Assembly (NCBI GenBank): GCA_035454085.1
Contig: DAOTEJ010000112.1
Coordinates: forward strand, 1 to 6,597
Length of the DNA: 6,597 nt
Origin: DAOTEJ01 sp035454085
Lineage (GTDB): Bacteria; Pseudomonadota; Gammaproteobacteria; Burkholderiales; Burkholderiaceae_F
Direction of reading: 5' to 3'
Part shown: positions 5,245-6,597 of the stretch, piece by piece
How the letters are laid out: every line of letters begins with the position of its first letter
How positions within the stretch are numbered: position 1 is the stretch's first letter
Notes under the pieces: generated by a model
The model's input: only the letters and a program-made list of their open reading frames with translations
Told to the model about the DNA's origin: nothing
Database searches by the model: none
Program-made: the position numbers and the translations under genes

Positions 5245-6597
5245 ATGAACATCGTCATTCTCGCCGCCGGCCAGGGCAAGCGCATGAATTCCCGACTGCC
5301 CAAAGTGCTGCAGCCGCTGGCCGGGCGTCCCATGCTGGCGCACGTGCTCGACGCGGCGCGCGTGCTGGCCGCGCAGCAGCCCAACCCGCGCATCGTTCTG
5401 GTGGTGGGCCACGGCGCCGAGGAAGTGCGCGCCGCCTTCGCCGACCAGGATGGCCTGGCCTTCGCCCTGCAGTCGCCTCAGCTGGGCACCGGCCACGCCG
5501 TGATGCAGGCCCTGCCGCACCTGGCCGACGACGCCCACACCCTGGTGCTGCTGGGCGACGTGCCCCTGATCAGCCCTGCGACGTTGCAGCGCCTGGTGGT
5601 GGCGGCGGGGCGCGACGTGGGCCTGCTCACCATCGAGCTGGCCGACCCCACCGGCTACGGCCGCATCGTGCGCGCGGGCGGGCGGGTGGCGCGCATCGTC
5701 GAGCAGAAGGACGCCAGCGAGGCCGAGCGCGCGATCCGCGAGATCAACACCGGCATCATGGTGCTGCCCACGCACCGGCTGCGCGGCTGGCTGGCCGAGC
5801 TCTCGAACGACAACGCCCAAGGCGAGTACTACCTGACCGACGTGATCGCACTGGCGGTGCGCGATGGCGTGCCGGTCAACGCCGTGCACCCCGCGGCCGA
5901 GCCCGAGATCACCGGCGTCAACAACAAGGCCCAGCTCGCCCAGCTCGAGCGCGCCTACCAGCGCGCCCGCGCCGAGGCGCTGATGGAGCAGGGCGTGACC
6001 CTGATCGACCCGGCCCGCATCGAGGTGCGCGGCGAGCTGGCCTGCGCGCCCGACGTGCAGATCGACGTGGGCTGCGTGTTCGAGGGCCGCGTGGTGCTGG
6101 GCGAGGGCGTGCGCATCGGCGCGCACTGCGTGCTGCGCAACGTGAGCGTGGGCGCGGGCACCGAAGTGCTGCCTTTCACCTACCTCGAGGACTCGAGCGT
6201 GGGCGCAGGCGCGCGGCTCGGGCCCTACTCGCGGCTGCGCCCGGGCGCGCAGCTGGGCGACGAGGTGCACGTGGGCAACTTCGTCGAGATCAAGGCCAGC
6301 CGCCTGGGTCGCGGCTCCAAGGCCAACCACCTGGCCTACATCGGCGATGCCGAGGTGGGCGCGGGCGTGAACTACGGCGCCGGCTCGATCGTCGCCAACT
6401 ACGACGGCGCCAACAAGCACCGCACCGAGATCGGCGACGGCGCCAGCATCGGCTCGAACTGCGTTCTGGTGGCCCCGGTGAAGGTGGGCGCGGGCGCCAC
6501 CATCGGCGGCGGCAGCACCATCAGCAAGGACGCGCCCCCTGGCAAGCTCACCGTGGCGCGCGCGCGCCAGGTGACGGTGGAGCACTGGCAGCGGCCG
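5245..6597 (+). CDS. glmU: GlmU, bifunctional GlcN-1-P acetyltransferase / GlcNAc-1-P uridylyltransferase (3' end cut)
   Basis: GlmU makes UDP-GlcNAc in the cytoplasm for peptidoglycan and lipopolysaccharide. The C-terminal domain acetylates glucosamine-1-phosphate with acetyl-CoA, then the N-terminal domain adds UMP from UTP. The window shows 451 codons without a stop; the family is usually about 453-456 residues, so only a few codons are missing. The uridylyltransferase domain (about 1-227) has the nucleotide loop LAAGQGKRM (6-14), K20, GTGHA (81-85), metal-binding D105 in LLGDVPL, GYGR (137-140), N168 and GVNN (224-227). A linker helix (about 228-247) leads to the left-handed beta-helix of hexapeptide repeats (about 250-425). 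Acetyltransferase residues equivalent to E. coli's are present: R332, K350, the catalytic base H362, Y365, N376, S404 and R439. The position of E. coli A423 holds glycine (G422). The start fits MNIVILAAGQG at the usual position. The gene is divergent from the lipoprotein gene. Confidence 0.97.
   Translation, partial: MNIVILAAGQGKRMNSRLPKVLQPLAGRPMLAHVLDAARVLAAQQPNPRIVLVVGHGAEEVRAAFADQDGLAFALQSPQLGTGHAVMQALPHLADDAHTLVLLGDVPLISPATLQRLVVAAGRDVGLLTIELADPTGYGRIVRAGGRVARIVEQKDASEAERAIREINTGIMVLPTHRLRGWLAELSNDNAQGEYYLTDVIALAVRDGVPVNAVHPAAEPEITGVNNKAQLAQLERAYQRARAEALMEQGVTLIDPARIEVRGELACAPDVQIDVGCVFEGRVVLGEGVRIGAHCVLRNVSVGAGTEVLPFTYLEDSSVGAGARLGPYSRLRPGAQLGDEVHVGNFVEIKASRLGRGSKANHLAYIGDAEVGAGVNYGAGSIVANYDGANKHRTEIGDGASIGSNCVLVAPVKVGAGATIGGGSTISKDAPPGKLTVARARQVTVEHWQRP

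Noticed and set aside
5231..5393. Upstream extension of the lipoprotein to an ATG at 5391-5393
   Set aside because: It would add 54 residues antisense to glmU and bury the signal peptide far from the N-terminus; ATG at 5229-5231 gives a normal lipoprotein signal.
5236..6585. 449-codon minus-strand open frame antisense to glmU
   Set aside because: It mirrors nearly the whole of glmU and has His/Ala/Val repeats with no family signature; glmU is unmistakable on the plus strand.
1..6597. Novel multi-gene system, mobile element, CRISPR array, tRNA or rRNA
   Set aside because: No long direct or inverted repeats, transposase or integrase motifs, spaced repeat arrays or RNA-gene-like sequences were seen. 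The recognised genes are known families, mostly housekeeping.

Overview
This is an ordinary-looking, very GC-rich chromosomal segment. It most likely comes from a betaproteobacterium, with Rhodocyclales/Zoogloeaceae (Thauera/Azoarcus-type) as my best guess. The reasons are strong G/C preference at third codon positions, a proteobacterial UbiB kinase (ubiquinone synthesis), a DUF6279-type lipoprotein, and protein sequences that read like betaproteobacterial family members. The genus is inferred from memory of such proteins, not from a search.

Layout, left to right. (1) Positions 1-224, minus strand: the N-terminal 74 residues of a membrane-anchored, TonB-like protein that starts at TTG and runs off the left edge. 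(2) Positions 225-596: a 372-bp gap with no convincing gene; it holds a 12-bp palindrome and, at its right end, a -10 box seven bases before ubiB. (3) Positions 597-2168, plus: ubiB, followed after 6 bp by a TPMT-family SAM-dependent methyltransferase (2175-2816); the pair looks like one operon. (4) A TATAAT box overlaps the methyltransferase stop codon and probably drives a sodium:solute symporter (2868-4313). (5) A minus-strand lipoprotein of the DUF6279 type (4317-5231) converges on the symporter, with only 3 bp between the stop codons. (6) Its start codon lies 13 bp from the divergent start of glmU (5245 to the window end; last few codons and stop cut off).

How the genes relate. UbiB supports ubiquinone (respiratory quinone) synthesis. 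GlmU makes UDP-GlcNAc for peptidoglycan and lipopolysaccharide. The lipoprotein probably sits at the outer membrane, and the TonB-like protein and symporter are inner-membrane proteins. Apart from the ubiB-methyltransferase pair, nothing shows that these genes form a single system.

I found no mobile elements, CRISPR arrays, tRNA/rRNA genes or rho-independent terminators, and no credible sign of a new multi-gene system. The most interesting signals are regulatory: a 16-base promoter context repeated with one mismatch ahead of ubiB and the symporter, a probably leaderless ubiB transcript, a promoter box containing a stop codon, and very tight gene junctions.
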